Part shown: piece by piece, positions 19,933 to 29,629 of the stretch
Position numbering within the stretch: position 1 is the stretch's first letter
Layout of the letters: the number at the start of each line of letters is the position of its first letter
NCBI RefSeq assembly: GCF_014180685.1
Contig: NZ_JACEHF010000012.1
Coordinates: 1-44,792 of the forward strand
Direction of reading: 5' to 3'
Origin: Nocardioides pelophilus
GTDB lineage: Bacteria; Actinomycetota; Actinomycetes; Propionibacteriales; Nocardioidaceae
Length of the DNA: 44,792 bases
Position numbers and translations under genes: made by a program
The notes under the pieces: model-generated
Databases searched by the model: none
Told to the model about the DNA's origin: nothing
The model's input: only the letters and a program-made list of their open reading frames with translations

Positions 19933-21948
19933 TCAAGCGTGGACGGCGGCCCGGGCTGCGAGCGCGAGGGTGCGGATCCGGTCGATGTCGGCGGGCGTGT
20001 AGACCCCGTTGACGCCCGAGATGGTGGCCAGCTTCATGCCGTGCTTGAGCCCGAGCCGGTAGATCTCCTTGACCTTCTCCCACTCGATGTTGCGGCCGAC
20101 AGTGAAGCTCTCGTAGCGGCCTTCCAGCGCCAGGACGACGGTCTCCGCGAGGCACGCGTACGCGACGTTCTTCGGCAGCCCGATGTCGCGCATCTGCACG
20201 TCGCCGGGGAGCTCGATCTCACCGGACTCGATCACCAGCACGTCGGGGCGCTTGGCGACGTCCTCGGCGGACAGGTCGAGCGGCCGGGCGACGTCGGTGA
20301 TGACGCACCCGGGCTTGACGGCCATGATGTCCAGGACCCGCTTCCCGGCTCCCGAGGTGGCCGTCACGATCAGGTCCATGTGGGGCAGCGCGTCGTCGGG
20401 CGTGGCCGAGATGTGCACCTCGGCGCCGGGGTGCTCCTGCTCGATCAGCATCTTGAGCGCCAGCAGCTTCGCGGACTCAGGAGACACCAACCAGAGCCTG
20501 GCCTCCGCGACCGCCAGCAGCCGGGCGCAGACCGAGCCGATCGCACCGGTGGCTCCGACGACCATCGCGTTGCCGCGGATCACGCCGCCGTCATCCACCT
20601 CGACGAGGCCGAGCTGGTGCAGCGCCTCGTGGGCCGCCCACAGGGCGCCCGACGCGCTGTAGCTGTTGCCGGTCGTGACGGGCAGCGGGGCTTGCCGCGC
20701 CACCGTCACGCCGGCGTCGCCGACGACCTTGGTGAAGGCGCCGAGGCCCATGATCTGTGCGCCGAGCTTGCGGGCGGTCTCGGCGGCTGCCAGCAGGCGC
20801 CGGTAGGTGAACTCGGGGCTGGGCGCCAGCATCTCGCGCGGGGTCCCCCCGACGGTGATCAGCCAGCCCTCGGCCTCCGCGCCGGTCGGCGAGGTGATGC
20901 CGGTGACGTGGCTGTAGGTGAACGGCGGGCTGTAGGCCACCGCCTTCTCCACCAGGTCCATCACGGGTCCGGGCGCGACCCGCGACACGGTGCGGAGCGG
21001 CTCGACGTTGCGCAGGTACTGCTGCGACAACGGGTGGATCACGAACGCGAAGCGGCTCTTGCGCTTGAAGCCGTTGGGGTAGAGCAGCCGCGGCTCCAGG
21101 CCCGCGGCGACGATCATGTCCAGCAGGTCGTCGTTGGTCAGCGTGCTGCCGCTCTGCACCGAGGCGATCATCAGGGCCTGCAGCGCGGCCGCGCTCACGG
21201 TGACGTCGAACGGCTGCGGCGTCATGTCCACGACCAGGTCGACGCCGCGGTCGCCGAGCTCGGACAACCGCTCCTCGGAGATCGCCGACGTGATCAGCGT
21301 CTTGCCGGCGAGGTCCTCGAGCCCGAAGCCGTCCAGCTCGTCGTACGTCGCCACCAGGACGTCGCACTCGCGGGCGGCTCGTCGCGCCAGGGCGCGGGAG
21401 GCCAGCCGTCCCGGTGTGCCGGCCTGGGTCCGGAGCCCGTCGGGGACCATCCGCAGGGGCAGCGCCGCCGCATCGCCGACGACGTCGGCGGCCAGCCCCA
21501 GGATCGGGTTGACGTGCAGCCGGCCCGGGAGGTCCAGCCGGAGCATCGGATCGGCGAACTCGATGTTCTGGGTGCGCTCGCGCAGGATGCGGGTGACCCG
21601 GTCGTGGTTCTGACCGCCCAGCACGACGGTCCTGGCATTGGTGAAGTAGCCCGGCATCTCGGTGTCCACCCGCCGGACCGCCCACTCCTGCAGCACCTCG
21701 AGCAGCTGGACGCCGTCGGTGACCGGGGTCGACCCGGCCACAGCCTGTGCGTCCCGCACGCCGGTGACCGCCAGCACGGCTGCCTCGGGCGCCCACTCCC
21801 GCACGAGCGTGCGGGCGGCGGCGACGTCGCCGCCGGTGCCGCGGCGGGCGATCCGGAACGGCTTCCCGAGGAAGGTGACCGTCGTGTCGTGGTCCCGTTC
21901 CGGGCCCATCAGGCTCACGTTGACGACCAGCTGCGTCGCGTCTGTCAT
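19933..21948 (-). CDS. Two-part dehydrogenase with C-terminal acyl-ACP-reductase-like (AAR) module
   Basis: This is a 671-aa protein. From about residue 300 it resembles cyanobacterial long-chain acyl-ACP reductase: AFVIHPLSQQYL (AAR starts with a similar FGLIGHLTS), LGAFTKVVGDAGVTVA, PVTTGNSYSASGALWA, the nucleotide-binding loop VVGATGAIGSVCARLL (462-477), and NVAYACLAETVVLALEG followed by ESFTVGRN. Cys599 aligns with the catalytic cysteine of AAR by eye. The first ~300 residues (including GLEDLAGKTLITSAISEERL) have no family I can name; cyanobacterial AAR is only about 340 aa. GGAGGGAG lies 4 nt before the ATG. It follows the SDR gene by 25 bp, so the two form one unit. Reduction of an acyl thioester to an aldehyde is inferred. 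Confidence 0.65.
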   Translation of the reverse strand: MTDATQLVVNVSLMGPERDHDTTVTFLGKPFRIARRGTGGDVAAARTLVREWAPEAAVLAVTGVRDAQAVAGSTPVTDGVQLLEVLQEWAVRRVDTEMPGYFTNARTVVLGGQNHDRVTRILRERTQNIEFADPMLRLDLPGRLHVNPILGLAADVVGDAAALPLRMVPDGLRTQAGTPGRLASRALARRAARECDVLVATYDELDGFGLEDLAGKTLITSAISEERLSELGDRGVDLVVDMTPQPFDVTVSAAALQALMIASVQSGSTLTNDDLLDMIVAAGLEPRLLYPNGFKRKSRFAFVIHPLSQQYLRNVEPLRTVSRVAPGPVMDLVEKAVAYSPPFTYSHVTGITSPTGAEAEGWLITVGGTPREMLAPSPEFTYRRLLAAAETARKLGAQIMGLGAFTKVVGDAGVTVARQAPLPVTTGNSYSASGALWAAHEALHQLGLVEVDDGGVIRGNAMVVGATGAIGSVCARLLAVAEARLWLVSPESAKLLALKMLIEQEHPGAEVHISATPDDALPHMDLIVTATSGAGKRVLDIMAVKPGCVITDVARPLDLSAEDVAKRPDVLVIESGEIELPGDVQMRDIGLPKNVAYACLAETVVLALEGRYESFTVGRNIEWEKVKEIYRLGLKHGMKLATISGVNGVYTPADIDRIRTLALAARAAVHA

Positions 21949-21973
21949 GTCGCTCCCTCCGGTGTGCACGGCG

Positions 21974-23062
21974 CTAGACCATCGCCGCGGAGTCGAACTC
22001 GGGGTGCTCGACCATGAAGTCGAGCAGCCGGTCGGCGTACTCCTCGAAGCGCGGGCAGGAGACGCCCGTGCCGGCCAGGTCGGTCACCGTGTTGGTGGTG
22101 TCGTAGGTCGTGGGTGAGGCGAAGTAGTCGAGCGCCTCGACGGGCAGGCCCATCAGCCGCTCGGCCAGGGGCAGCGAGACCGCGGCGCGCGTGACCGACA
22201 ACGGCAGCGGCACCCAGACCACCCGCTTGCCCAGTCGCCGGGCGAACGCGTCGACGAGCTCACGGGCCGTCGGCGGATCCGGGTCGGTGAGGGCGTAGGT
22301 CTTGCCCAGCGACTCCTCCAGCACCGACAACCGGTCCAGCGCGTCGATGACGAAGTCGCGCGGCACCAGGCAGAACCGCACCTGGTCCGGGTCGGCCACG
22401 GCCGGTACGACGGCGACCCGCGGCTGGCGCCGCAGGAACGTGGCCAGGAAGTACGGCCCGTCGTACTTCTGGGTCGCGCCGGTCGTGGAGTCACCGACCA
22501 CGATGCCGGGCCGGTAGATCGTCGCCGGCAGTCCGTCCGCCATCGCCTTGCGCACGAGCAGCTCGGCGTCGTACTTGGTCGACTCGTAGTGGTTGCGGAA
22601 GTCCTGTCCGACGTCCAGCTCGTCCTCGCGGAACCTCCCGGCGTACCTCCCGCTGACGTAGCAGGTGCTGACGTAGTGCAGCCGTTCGAGGCGCGGGAGA
22701 CCGCGGCAGAGGTCGAGGACCCGGTCCGTCCCGAGGACGTTCACCGAGCGCGCCGCCCGCTCACCCACGGCCAGGTCGTAGACCGCGGCCAGGTGCCACA
22801 CCTCGGTGACGTCCGCGACCAGCGGCACGTCGGCCTCGTCCAGACCGAGCCCGGGGGCGGTGATGTCCCCCACCACGAGCCGAACCCGCCCGGCGACGTG
22901 CGGCTCGGCGGCCTCGATCTCCGCCAGCTTGTCCCTGGCCTGCGCCAGGTGCCGGTCCTGCACCACGCAGACCGCCTGCACTCCCGGCCGCCTGCCGAGC
23001 AGCCGGCCCAGCAGGGCCGAGCCCAGGAATCCGGGGAATCCGGTCATCAACAGCGCCGACAT
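21974..23062 (-). CDS. Extended SDR / male-sterility-type NAD(P)-dependent reductase
   Basis: This 362-aa protein has an N-terminal Rossmann fold with TGFPGFLGSALLGRLL, a DxxD-type segment VVGDITAPGLGL, VWHLAAVYDLAVG, and the SDR catalytic pair YESTKYDAE (Tyr-x3-Lys). The order matches the NAD_binding_4 group that includes fatty-acyl-CoA reductases and thioester-reductase domains. The C-terminal half is a substrate-binding region with VPRDFVIDALDRLS. GAGGG precedes the ATG. It is the first gene of a two-gene unit with the AAR-like protein, so both may act on one acyl or aldehyde intermediate. Sugar-nucleotide epimerase activity is less likely given the fingerprint. Confidence 0.75.
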   Translation of the reverse strand: MSALLMTGFPGFLGSALLGRLLGRRPGVQAVCVVQDRHLAQARDKLAEIEAAEPHVAGRVRLVVGDITAPGLGLDEADVPLVADVTEVWHLAAVYDLAVGERAARSVNVLGTDRVLDLCRGLPRLERLHYVSTCYVSGRYAGRFREDELDVGQDFRNHYESTKYDAELLVRKAMADGLPATIYRPGIVVGDSTTGATQKYDGPYFLATFLRRQPRVAVVPAVADPDQVRFCLVPRDFVIDALDRLSVLEESLGKTYALTDPDPPTARELVDAFARRLGKRVVWVPLPLSVTRAAVSLPLAERLMGLPVEALDYFASPTTYDTTNTVTDLAGTGVSCPRFEEYADRLLDFMVEHPEFDSAAMV

Positions 23063-23186
23063 GGTCGCCCTCGCCTCCCTCGATCGCGTCCTTCCAGCCT
23101 TCCATCGCTGATCGTGGCGACCCAGGGCCGAACGTCCCGTCGGCTACCGACGAAAGACGCGGACCGGCTTCTCTTTCCGCCACCCC

Positions 23187-23214
23187 TTGACTACATACCC
23201 CTAGGGGGTATGGT
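23187..23214 (+). promoter_or_regulatory. CsoR-type copper operator inside a leaderless copA promoter
   Basis: The -35 TTGACT (23187-23192) and -10 TATGGT (23209-23214) are 16 bp apart. Between them, and overlapping the -10, lies the perfect palindrome ATACCCC-TAG-GGGGTAT (23195-23211), the form known for copper-sensing CsoR operators in actinobacteria. The -10 ends 6 nt before the ATPase ATG, so the mRNA should be leaderless. The GGAG next to the ATG is too close to serve as a ribosome-binding site. Confidence 0.7.
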
Positions 23215-23220
23215 GGAGCC

Positions 23221-25449
23221 ATGACGAGCCACCACCACCACGCGCCGGCACCGACCGATCACCCGACCGATCACCACCCCGGCGGCGGCGCCGCCGCGCC
23301 CAGCCTCGACGGGGAGGCCGTGGAGTACACCTGCCCGATGCACCCCGAGATCCGGCGGCCCGGACCCGGTTCGTGCCCGATCTGTGGCATGGCGCTGGAG
23401 CCGGTCATGGTGACCGCCGACACCGGGCCGTCGCACGAGCTGGTCTCGATGACCCGCCGGTTCTGGGTCGGCGTCGTGCTCTCGATACCGGTCCTCGTGC
23501 TGGGCATGGGCGCGGACCTGCTGGAGTCGATCGAAGACCTGCTCTCCCCCGAGGCGTCGAGCTGGGCGCAGCTCGTGCTCGCCACCCCGGTGGTGCTGTG
23601 GGGCGGCTGGCCGTTCTTCCAACGCGGCTGGGCGTCGGTGCGCACCCGCAACCTCAACATGTTCACCCTGATCGCGATGGGCACCGGCGTGGCCTGGCTG
23701 TTCAGCGTGGTCGCGACGATCGCCCCCGACATCTTCCCGGACGCCTTCCGGATGGACGGCGCCGTCGACGTGTACTTCGAGGCCGCCGCCGTCATCACCA
23801 CCCTCGTCCTGCTCGGACAGGTCCTCGAGCTGCGGGCACGGGAACAGACGTCGGGGGCGATCAAGGCGCTGCTCGACCTCAGCCCGAAGACCGCGCGACG
23901 GGTCCGCGACGACGGCAGCGACGAGGAGGTCTCCCTCGACGCGGTCCAGATCGGCGACCGGCTGCGGGTCCGTCCCGGCGAGAAGGTGCCGGTGGACGGC
24001 GTCGTCGAGGAGGGCAGGTCCTCCGTCGACGAGTCGCTGGTCACCGGGGAGTCCATGCCCGTGACCAAGACCGTGGGTGACGCCGTGATCGGCGGGGCCA
24101 TCAACAGCACCGGTGGCTTCGTGATGCGCGCGGAGCGGGTCGGCCGCGACACGCTCCTGTCGCGGATCGTGGCCATGGTGGCGGAGGCACAACGATCTCG
24201 AGCCCCCATCCAGCGGGCGGCGGACCGGGTCGCAGGGGTCTTCGTGCCGGTCGTGATCGCCATCGCGGTGATCGCGTTCGTCGTGTGGGCCGTCGCGGGC
24301 CCCGACCCCCGACTCGCCCACGGCCTGGTGGTCGCCGTCGCGGTGCTCATCATCGCCTGCCCGTGCGCGCTCGGGCTGGCGACGCCGATGTCGATCATGG
24401 TCGGCGTCGGACGCGGTGCCCGGATGGGTGTGCTGATCAAGAACGCCGAGGCGCTCGAACAGCTGGAGAAGGTCGACACCCTGGTCGTGGACAAGACCGG
24501 GACGCTGACTGAGGGACGCCCGGCGGTGACCCAGGTCGTGCCGGCGATCGGCGCCGACGACGAGCCCTTCACGGACGCCGACGAGATCCTGCGCCTCGCA
24601 GCCGGCGTCGAGCGCGCCTCCGAGCACCCGCTCGCCGACGCGATCGTCGCCGCGGCGACCGAGAGAGGCATCCCGATCCCCGAGGTCAGCGACTTCGACT
24701 CCCCCGCGGGGCGCGGCGTCGTCGGCGTCGTCGAGGGCAAGCGGGTCCTGCTCGGCAACGCCACCTTCGCCGGAAGCCAGGGCGTCGACACGAGCGCGCT
24801 GGCCGACGAGGCGGATCGGCTGCGCAGCGACGGGGCGACCGCCATCTTCGTCGGCATCGACGGGCAGCCCGCCGGGATCGTCGCCATCGCCGACCCCGTG
24901 AAGGCCACCACCCTCGACGCGCTCACGGCGCTGCGCGAGGAGGGCGTCGAGGTCGTCATGCTCACCGGCGACAACCGGGTCACCGCCGACGCCGTCGCCC
25001 GCCGGCTCGGGGTCGACCGGGTCGAGGCCGAGGTCCTGCCCGACCACAAGGCCGACGTGGTCAAGCGGCTGCGCGCCGAGGGCCGCGTCGTGGCCATGGC
25101 CGGGGACGGCGTCAACGACGCGCCCGCGCTGGCTGCCGCCGACGTCGGCATCGCCATGGGCACCGGCACCGACGTGGCGATCGAGTCCGCCGAAGTCACC
25201 CTGCTCAACGGAGAGCTCACCGGCATCGTCCACGCCCGGCGCCTCTCGGCAAGGACGATGGCGAACATCCGGCAGAACCTGGTCTTCGCCTTCATGTACA
25301 ACGCCGCCGGCATCCCCATCGCGGCCGGAGTGCTCTACCCGGTGACCGGGATGCTGCTCTCGCCGATGATCGCCGCCGCGGCGATGGCCCTGTCCTCGGT
25401 CAGCGTCATCGGCAACGCCCTACGGCTGCGCACCCAGAACATCGGCTGA
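23221..25449 (+). CDS. copA: Copper-exporting P1B-type ATPase
   Basis: This 742-aa P-type ATPase is expected to export Cu(I). A His-rich leader (SHHHHAPAP) precedes a CPMHP...CPICGM heavy-metal-binding module (about residues 36-62) in place of the usual HMA domain. Membrane metal site C380-P-C382 lies in [12 protein letters not shown]. Other marks are the actuator loop [10 protein letters not shown], phosphorylation site D424 in DKTGTLTEG, the P1B-specific SEHPLADAI and the hinge [10 protein letters not shown] (D629-D633). The CPC motif and the N-terminal module fit the copper group. The CsoR-like operator supports copper control. No csoR or chaperone gene is adjacent; it is divergent from the SDR gene. 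Confidence 0.93.
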   Translation: MTSHHHHAPAPTDHPTDHHPGGGAAAPSLDGEAVEYTCPMHPEIRRPGPGSCPICGMALEPVMVTADTGPSHELVSMTRRFWVGVVLSIPVLVLGMGADLLESIEDLLSPEASSWAQLVLATPVVLWGGWPFFQRGWASVRTRNLNMFTLIAMGTGVAWLFSVVATIAPDIFPDAFRMDGAVDVYFEAAAVITTLVLLGQVLELRAREQTSGAIKALLDLSPKTARRVRDDGSDEEVSLDAVQIGDRLRVRPGEKVPVDGVVEEGRSSVDESLVTGESMPVTKTVGDAVIGGAINSTGGFVMRAERVGRDTLLSRIVAMVAEAQRSRAPIQRAADRVAGVFVPVVIAIAVIAFVVWAVAGPDPRLAHGLVVAVAVLIIACPCALGLATPMSIMVGVGRGARMGVLIKNAEALEQLEKVDTLVVDKTGTLTEGRPAVTQVVPAIGADDEPFTDADEILRLAAGVERASEHPLADAIVAAATERGIPIPEVSDFDSPAGRGVVGVVEGKRVLLGNATFAGSQGVDTSALADEADRLRSDGATAIFVGIDGQPAGIVAIADPVKATTLDALTALREEGVEVVMLTGDNRVTADAVARRLGVDRVEAEVLPDHKADVVKRLRAEGRVVAMAGDGVNDAPALAAADVGIAMGTGTDVAIESAEVTLLNGELTGIVHARRLSARTMANIRQNLVFAFMYNAAGIPIAAGVLYPVTGMLLSPMIAAAAMALSSVSVIGNALRLRTQNIG

Positions 25450-25480
25450 GCCGGGCAGGGCAATTCGCCTGCAGCCCGGC
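25450..25480 (+). terminator. Hairpin downstream of copA
   Basis: GCCGGG-CAGG pairs with CCTG-(CAG bulge)-CCCGGC around an 8-nt loop, beginning right after the copA stop codon. There is no U-run, as is common for actinobacterial terminators. Its role is inferred. Confidence 0.4.
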
Positions 25481-25530
25481 CCTCGGATGCGGCATCGTGG
25501 TCAGCGACCCGATGCGATGAGGACTCGACG

Positions 25531-28140
25531 ATGCTCCCACTCACCCGTCCTGCAGCACGAGCGGCGCTCGCCACGCTGGCCCTGACGACCGCCGTCACCG
25601 CGCTCACTGTCACCCAGCCCCGCCCAGATGCTGCCGCGGCAGCCTCACCGGTCGCGGGCACCAGCGCAGCGGCGGAGAACCGCGCCCGCCGCGCGTTCGC
25701 GACGATGCCGTTGTCGTTCGAGGCCAACCGCGGCCAGGTCGACGCCGAGGTGGACTACCTGGCCCGCGGCGACGGGTTCACCCTGTTCCTGACCCAGCAG
25801 GGAGCGGTGTTCGACCTGGGCGCTCCGGAGTCGCGGTCGGGCGCTGCGGAGCGGTCTGCGCCCGCCGCGGCCGTCGTCCTGGATCCGGTGGGCGCCCGCT
25901 CTCGGCCGCACCTCGAAGGGCGTCGCCAGCAGCGGGCGACCTCCAGCTACTTCCTCGGGGACGACCCCGGCCAGTGGCGCCGAGGGGTTCCCACCTTCGG
26001 CAGGGTCCGCTATCGCGACCTCTACCCCGGCATCGACATGGTGTTCCGCGGCAACCGCTCAGGGGCGGAGTACGACTTCGTCGTGGCTCCCGGCAGCGAC
26101 CCCGCCCGGATCGGCTACCGCCTCCGCGGAGCGGACGCGCTGCGCCTGGACGACGGCGACCTGGTCGCGACGACGGCCGTCGGTGATTTCGTGCACCACG
26201 CCCCGATCACCTACCAGGTGGTCGACGGGCAACGGCGGGCGGTGGAGTCCCGGTTCCGGCTCGTCGACGGCGTGGTCGGCTTCGACCTCGGATCGTACGA
26301 CCAGACCCTGCCCTTGGTGATCGACCCGGAGACCGACGTCGACTACGCGACGTACCTGGGTGGCAGCGGCCGGGAGAACGGCGCTGCGATCGCCGTCGAC
26401 GGCGGCGACGTCTACGTCACCGGCTACACGGAATCGCCGGACTTCCCGACGACGGCGGGGGCCTACGACACCACACGGAGTGCAGCGAGCGACGTCTTCC
26501 TCACCCGCATCTCTCCCGACGGCGCCGGGTCGGCGGACCTGGTCTACTCGGCCCTGCTGGGCGGCGACGGACCCGCCCCGCTCGACGACGTGGGCCTCGG
26601 CCTCACCGTCGCCGGAGGCGACGCCTACCTGACAGGGAGTACGGCGTCCGCGGACTTCCCCACGACGGCCGGGGCCTTCGACACCTCGCTCGGCGGCGAC
26701 CGTGACGCCTTCCTGGTCCGGATCTCCCCCGACGCTGCCGGGGCGGCCGACCTCGGGTACTCCACGTTCCTCGGCGGGAGCGGCTCCGAGACCGCCTCCG
26801 CGATCGCGGTGCAGGGCGGCGACGCCTACCTGACGGGCTCGACCAGCGGCGCGGGCTTCCCCCTCACCCCGGGGGCCTACGACACCACCGCGACGGGGGG
26901 CGACGCCTTCGTGACTCGGATCTCCCCCGACGGCGGCGGAGCGGCGGACCTCGTCTACTCCACGTTCCTCGGCGGGGGTGGCCAGGACACCGGCAGGTCG
27001 ATCGCGGTGGCAGCCGGCGACGCGTACGTCACGGGCGAGACGACCTCGACGAACTTCCCGACCACCGCGGGCGCGTACGACCGCACCGCCAACGGTCTTG
27101 ACGACGCTTTCGTGGCCCGGGTCTCCCCCGACGGGGCGGGGCCGGCCGACCTGGTCTACGCCACGCTTCTCGGCGGTGGTCGCAACGAGACCGGCCGCGG
27201 GATCGCCGTGGACGGGAGCGACGTCTATGTCACGGGCCGGACCAGCTCGACGGGGTTCCCCACCACGGACGGCGCCCAAGACCCGTCGTACAACGGCGAC
27301 GGCGACGCCTACCTGGCCCGGATCTCGCCCGACGGAGCGGGCCAGGCCGACCTGACCTACGCCACGTTCCTGGGCGGTGGCCTGGGCGACGAGGGCCAGG
27401 GGATCGCTGTGGACGCGGGCGACGCCTACGTCCTCGCCACCGCCGGCATCGACTACAAGTACGGCGGGAGCAGTGTCCTCGTGGCTCGGATCTCGCCCGA
27501 CGGCGGCGGGGCGTCGGACCTGCTCCACACCTCGAGCCTCGGCATCGAGGACACCAGAGCCGGAGGGATCGCGGTCACAGGAGGGACGGCCTACGTGACC
27601 GGCACGACGTACGACGAGTTCTTCGACCTCACACCCGGCGCCTACGACACCGTCCTCGGCGGGGCGTCCGACGCCTTCGTGTCGGTGATCGACCTCTCCA
27701 CCGACGAATGGGTCTGGCCCGACGGGCTCATCCGGCGGGCGAACCGGCCCGACCGCGGAGACGACCTGTACTACGGCCAGGGAGACCAGACGGTGTCCGC
27801 CCCGGTCCGTCGGGGCGACCGGCGCGTCTTCTGGATCACCGCGCAGAACGACGACAACGCCCCCGACAGCCTCACGATCACGGCCGCAGGCGGGGCTGCC
27901 GCCAGGTGGGTCATCCGCTACTACCGCGCGGGCGTCGACATCACCGACCAGGTGAGTGCCGACGGCTACCAGACCCAGAACCTGGCTCCCGGCGAGCAGG
28001 AGCTGATCAAGCTCACCATCAAGGCGCGGGCCACCGCACGACTGAACCGGGTGAAGCGGGTGCCGGTCGTGCTCAGGTCGACCAGCGCCCCTGCGTTCTA
28101 CGACAGGGTGGAGGCGGCCGTCACGGCCAAGCGGAGGTAG
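25531..28140 (+). CDS. Secreted SBBP-repeat beta-propeller protein
   Basis: This 869-aa protein has a signal peptide (about residues 1-40, Ala-rich, ending DAAAAASPVAG). A conserved N-terminal domain starts MPLSFEANRGQVDAEVDYLA, the entry domain common in SBBP proteins. Seven repeats of ~65 residues follow, each with a form of TFLGG, AIAV.GGDAYLTG, FP.T.GAYDT and DAF..RISPDG.G.ADL.Y; seven repeats fit one closed seven-bladed propeller. The last ~150 residues (from DLSTDEWVWPDGLIRR) are a separate domain I cannot name. AGGA lies upstream of the ATG. No enzymatic motif is seen; cell-surface or extracellular binding is the likely role. Confidence 0.85.
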   Translation: MLPLTRPAARAALATLALTTAVTALTVTQPRPDAAAAASPVAGTSAAAENRARRAFATMPLSFEANRGQVDAEVDYLARGDGFTLFLTQQGAVFDLGAPESRSGAAERSAPAAAVVLDPVGARSRPHLEGRRQQRATSSYFLGDDPGQWRRGVPTFGRVRYRDLYPGIDMVFRGNRSGAEYDFVVAPGSDPARIGYRLRGADALRLDDGDLVATTAVGDFVHHAPITYQVVDGQRRAVESRFRLVDGVVGFDLGSYDQTLPLVIDPETDVDYATYLGGSGRENGAAIAVDGGDVYVTGYTESPDFPTTAGAYDTTRSAASDVFLTRISPDGAGSADLVYSALLGGDGPAPLDDVGLGLTVAGGDAYLTGSTASADFPTTAGAFDTSLGGDRDAFLVRISPDAAGAADLGYSTFLGGSGSETASAIAVQGGDAYLTGSTSGAGFPLTPGAYDTTATGGDAFVTRISPDGGGAADLVYSTFLGGGGQDTGRSIAVAAGDAYVTGETTSTNFPTTAGAYDRTANGLDDAFVARVSPDGAGPADLVYATLLGGGRNETGRGIAVDGSDVYVTGRTSSTGFPTTDGAQDPSYNGDGDAYLARISPDGAGQADLTYATFLGGGLGDEGQGIAVDAGDAYVLATAGIDYKYGGSSVLVARISPDGGGASDLLHTSSLGIEDTRAGGIAVTGGTAYVTGTTYDEFFDLTPGAYDTVLGGASDAFVSVIDLSTDEWVWPDGLIRRANRPDRGDDLYYGQGDQTVSAPVRRGDRRVFWITAQNDDNAPDSLTITAAGGAAARWVIRYYRAGVDITDQVSADGYQTQNLAPGEQELIKLTIKARATARLNRVKRVPVVLRSTSAPAFYDRVEAAVTAKRR

Positions 28141-28149
28141 CGGATCGCG

Positions 28150-28170
28150 GCGCCTCGAGCAGAGGGGCGC
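28150..28170. terminator. Weak hairpin between convergent genes
   Basis: GCGCCTC and GAGGGGCGC pair imperfectly (two-base bulge) around a 5-nt loop in the 39-bp gap between the propeller gene and the convergent carotenoid oxygenase gene. It could serve both strands. No T-tract is present. Confidence 0.25.
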
Positions 28171-28179
28171 GACGTCTCC

Positions 28180-29619
28180 TCAACCCGCGGGATGCGTCGG
28201 TGCCCAGTTGCCGTGGAACCCGGCCGGCACCCGGCCGGGCAGGTGCACGGTGGCGACGTCCTCGAGGGTCTGCGCGTCCAGCACCTGCAGGTCGCTGACC
28301 CCGCGTGCCTTGTCGAACACATAACCCATCAGCACGCCGTCGTCCTCGGCCGTGCCGCCGGGCGTCGGGACGAAGCAGAACTCACTGGCCTGTCGCCCCC
28401 TCCCGAGCGCGCGCGATTGCGTGGTGCCGGCCACGAGATCGTGCTTCACGACGGCGTCGCCCGGAGCGGGCCCGGAGAGCTCGATCGCATAGCCGAAGCG
28501 GTGCCGCCGCCCGGTCAGCCTCTCGTCGATGCGTGGGAACTCCTGTGACCGCTCGTCGAACCGGTCTTCTCGGACCTTGCCCGACGTGAGGTCGAGCACG
28601 AAGCGGGTGAGCGTGGCGGCACCCTCGTTGGGCCCGGTGAGGTCGGTGGCGAACATCCGGTCGTGCCGCACCACGTCGACGACGACGGTGTCGCCCTCCT
28701 CGTAGGCGTTCACGGTGTGGAAGACGTAGCAGGGGTCGATCTCGAACCAGCGGACGTCCGAGCCGTCGCCGTCCCGCGGGAGGAGGCCGATCCGCGCCGG
28801 GTAGGCGGGGTTCCAGGTGTACGGCAGCGTGCCCGCAGCAGCGAAGCGGCTCCGGGCCATGCGGGCGACGAGCGGCTCGGGAACGGGGTTCCGGCCGATG
28901 ACCCGCGACAGCAGCGCTCCCGCCGGCCGACGGAGCATGCGGGGCAGCTCGGCCGCCACCATCGAGGCGTCGAAGGTGACCGGCAGATCGAGGACCACGG
29001 CGTACCGCTCGGTCAGCGCGAAGTCGTGGATCATCGGACTGCCGGTGACCTCGACAGGGACCGAGCGCCGGATGCGGCCCTCGACGTCGAGGACGGTGTA
29101 GTCGACCCGGTTCCCGCGGGTCCACGAGTACGACAGGGCGTGCAGCTCACCCGTCGCGGGGTCCTCGTGCGGGTGGGCGGAGTAGCCCCCGGCCAGGGTG
29201 CCCCGGAAGTCACAGGCACCGACGGTGTCGAGCTCGGCGGTGAGCTCGTACTGGGAGGCTCCGGCCTCGACCAGCGCGAAGGTGCGGCCGGCGTGCTCGA
29301 TCACGTTGGTGTTGGCGGCGAAGTCGAAGCGACCGGGCGCGGAGCGCTGCTCCTCGCCGAGGGCTTCGCTGACGGCGGCAGACCGGACCCAGCGGTTGCG
29401 GTACCAGGCCGCACGGCCGTCGCGCAGCCGCACGCCGTGGACCATTCCGTCGCCCAGGAACCAGTGGTAGCGGTCGCCCGGGTCGATGACCGGGTTCGGC
29501 CCGATCCGCAGGTAGCGCCCGTCGAGGTGGTCGGGGAGAGCGCCGGTGATCGACAGGTCGGTGGCGGTCAGCTCCTCGTGGACGGGAGCGAAGTTGTCGG
29601 TGAGATAGCGGTTGGCCAT
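28180..29619 (-). CDS. Carotenoid oxygenase (RPE65/CCD family)
   Basis: This 479-aa non-haem iron dioxygenase cleaves carotenoids or related polyenes. The start GRYLRIGPNPVIDPGDRYHW with FLGDGMVHGVRL is the family's first blade. Iron-ligand histidines are expected in GYSAHPHEDPATGEL, MIHDFALTERY, VFHTVNAYEEGDTVVVD and the C-terminal GFHGNWAPTHPAG, all intact. GGAG precedes the ATG. The gene is divergent from a TetR gene across 59 bp carrying two palindromes, so it is very probably repressed by that regulator. The substrate is unknown, and no carotenoid biosynthesis genes are in the window. Confidence 0.92.
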   Translation of the reverse strand: MANRYLTDNFAPVHEELTATDLSITGALPDHLDGRYLRIGPNPVIDPGDRYHWFLGDGMVHGVRLRDGRAAWYRNRWVRSAAVSEALGEEQRSAPGRFDFAANTNVIEHAGRTFALVEAGASQYELTAELDTVGACDFRGTLAGGYSAHPHEDPATGELHALSYSWTRGNRVDYTVLDVEGRIRRSVPVEVTGSPMIHDFALTERYAVVLDLPVTFDASMVAAELPRMLRRPAGALLSRVIGRNPVPEPLVARMARSRFAAAGTLPYTWNPAYPARIGLLPRDGDGSDVRWFEIDPCYVFHTVNAYEEGDTVVVDVVRHDRMFATDLTGPNEGAATLTRFVLDLTSGKVREDRFDERSQEFPRIDERLTGRRHRFGYAIELSGPAPGDAVVKHDLVAGTTQSRALGRGRQASEFCFVPTPGGTAEDDGVLMGYVFDKARGVSDLQVLDAQTLEDVATVHLPGRVPAGFHGNWAPTHPAG

Positions 29620-29629
29620 GGCGTCTCCT

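Noticed and set aside
16704..20012. 1102-codon plus-strand open frame
   Set aside because: It lies antisense to malate synthase and the EamA transporter, whose motifs are clear; its translation is typical GC-driven shadow sequence.
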